From Actinomycetes bacterium (GTDB lineage Bacteria > Actinomycetota > Acidimicrobiia > Acidimicrobiales > Palsa-688), in NCBI GenBank assembly GCA_021827285.1, contig JAKAWM010000163.1:1-6645 (forward strand): a stretch of DNA of 6,645 nucleotides, written 5' to 3'. This document shows, piece after piece, positions 6,417 through 6,645 of this stretch (position 1 is the first letter of the stretch; each line of letters starts with the position of its first letter). A program made the translations under genes and the position numbers. Below the pieces are notes generated by a model. That model ran no database searches, was not told the DNA's origin, and saw only the letters and a program-made list of their open reading frames with translations.

Positions 6417-6529
6417 ACCTGGGATCCTAGGTGGCGCGCCAGCGACGAGGGGCGCCGGCCCGCCCGCCGGGACCGACCCTCCCGGCGGCCCCGACGGAAC
6501 GGACCGAACACCTAAGGGCACCGTCCTGT

Positions 6530-6549
6530 GGCCCGGTCGTAGCCGGGCC
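6530..6549. repeat. Perfect 7-bp inverted repeat GGCCCGG-N6-CCGGGCC
   Basis: GGCCCGG (6530-6536), loop TCGTAG, CCGGGCC (6543-6549). It lies upstream of the four-gene minus-strand operon. No U-tract follows on either strand, so it is not a standard intrinsic terminator. Confidence 0.6.
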
Positions 6550-6553
6550 CCAA

Positions 6554-6590
6554 GCCAGGCCGACGCCGGGGCTTACTCCGGCGTTCTGGC
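6554..6590. repeat. Extended two-part stem-loop upstream of the operon
   Basis: Inner stem ACGCCGG (6563-6569) with CCGGCGT (6578-6584) around an 8-base loop. The outer stem GCCAG (6554-6558) pairs with CTGGC (6586-6590). G6562 could wobble-pair with T6585 in a plus-strand transcript, leaving a 3-base bulge; the minus-strand transcript would have A-C there, so folding is slightly better on the plus strand. It follows the 6530-6549 hairpin closely, giving a compact structured region of about 60 bp. It resembles neither an intrinsic terminator nor a riboswitch class I know. Confidence 0.5.
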
Positions 6591-6645
6591 ACTAGCTTGC
6601 CTTGACGGGGGCTAAAAGTCTGGTCAGGCGGCCCCCAGGAGCTCA

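Larger units (their letters stand above)
6417..6645. other. Intergenic right edge, probable operon leader
   Basis: About 230 bp without a confident gene. If GTG 6521 were the true start of the membrane protein, positions 6417-6521 would encode a Pro/Gly-rich extension; I favour non-coding. The remainder holds the inverted repeats at 6530-6590 and a wider GGGGGC/GCCCCC pair (6607-6612 and 6631-6636). AGGAG at 6637-6641 near the edge on the plus strand could be a ribosome binding site for a divergent gene starting outside the window. I found no tRNA and no known riboswitch consensus. Confidence 0.4.

Noticed and set aside
6602..6630. TTGACG as a plus-strand -35 promoter element
   Set aside because: No -10-like hexamer occurs 16-18 bp downstream, and the sequence there is GC-rich.
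1..6645. CRISPR array, insertion sequence, tRNA/att site, toxin-antitoxin or defence module
   Set aside because: No regularly spaced repeats, transposase or integrase motifs, tRNA-like folds or small paired ORFs were found. All larger genes are metabolic or membrane functions.

Overview
This is GC-rich DNA with actinobacterial gene content: a CtaG/Caa3 assembly protein, a DUF3817 membrane protein, a two-helix 'GWWQ...EWP' membrane protein, an S9 peptidase and a TrpD. Actinomycetota is well supported. A deep lineage such as Acidimicrobiia is my guess and cannot be confirmed from this window. No mobile element, CRISPR array, tRNA, rRNA or recognisable defence system is visible. The genes look like chromosomal core or near-core genes.

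Layout. The left sixth holds trpD on the minus strand, cut at the window edge close to its natural C-terminus. About 130 bp of divergent intergenic DNA separates it from the only plus-strand gene, a glycerol-kinase-like FGGY sugar/polyol kinase. That kinase converges on a minus-strand block of four genes. In transcription order these are a small two-helix membrane protein (6416-5988), DUF3817 (5991-5578), an S9 prolyl-oligopeptidase-family peptidase (5581-3668) and CtaG (3639-2758). The first two junctions are 4-bp overlaps and the last is a 28-bp gap, so the block is very probably one translationally coupled operon. The right 230 bp carry no confident gene but contain two strong nested or adjacent inverted repeats.

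How the genes work together. CtaG and the small membrane proteins point to the cytochrome oxidase/respiratory neighbourhood. In several Actinomycetota trpD lies beside the qcr/cta respiratory genes, so trpD plus CtaG here fits that known linkage. The kinase, in opposite orientation between them, looks like an interruption of the block.

Most notable. (1) Two genes appear to start at non-canonical AUH codons. The S9 peptidase seems to start at ATA, overlapping the upstream stop as ATAG behind a strong GGGAGGG. The FGGY kinase seems to start at ATC, because its phosphate-binding DIGSS motif lies upstream of the first ATG/GTG/TTG. (2) The FGGY kinase is GlpK-like overall but has lost glycerol-contact residues and the FBP-type regulatory loop. 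(3) The tail of CtaG, with its stop codon, appears to be tandemly duplicated. No wholly new system is evident.
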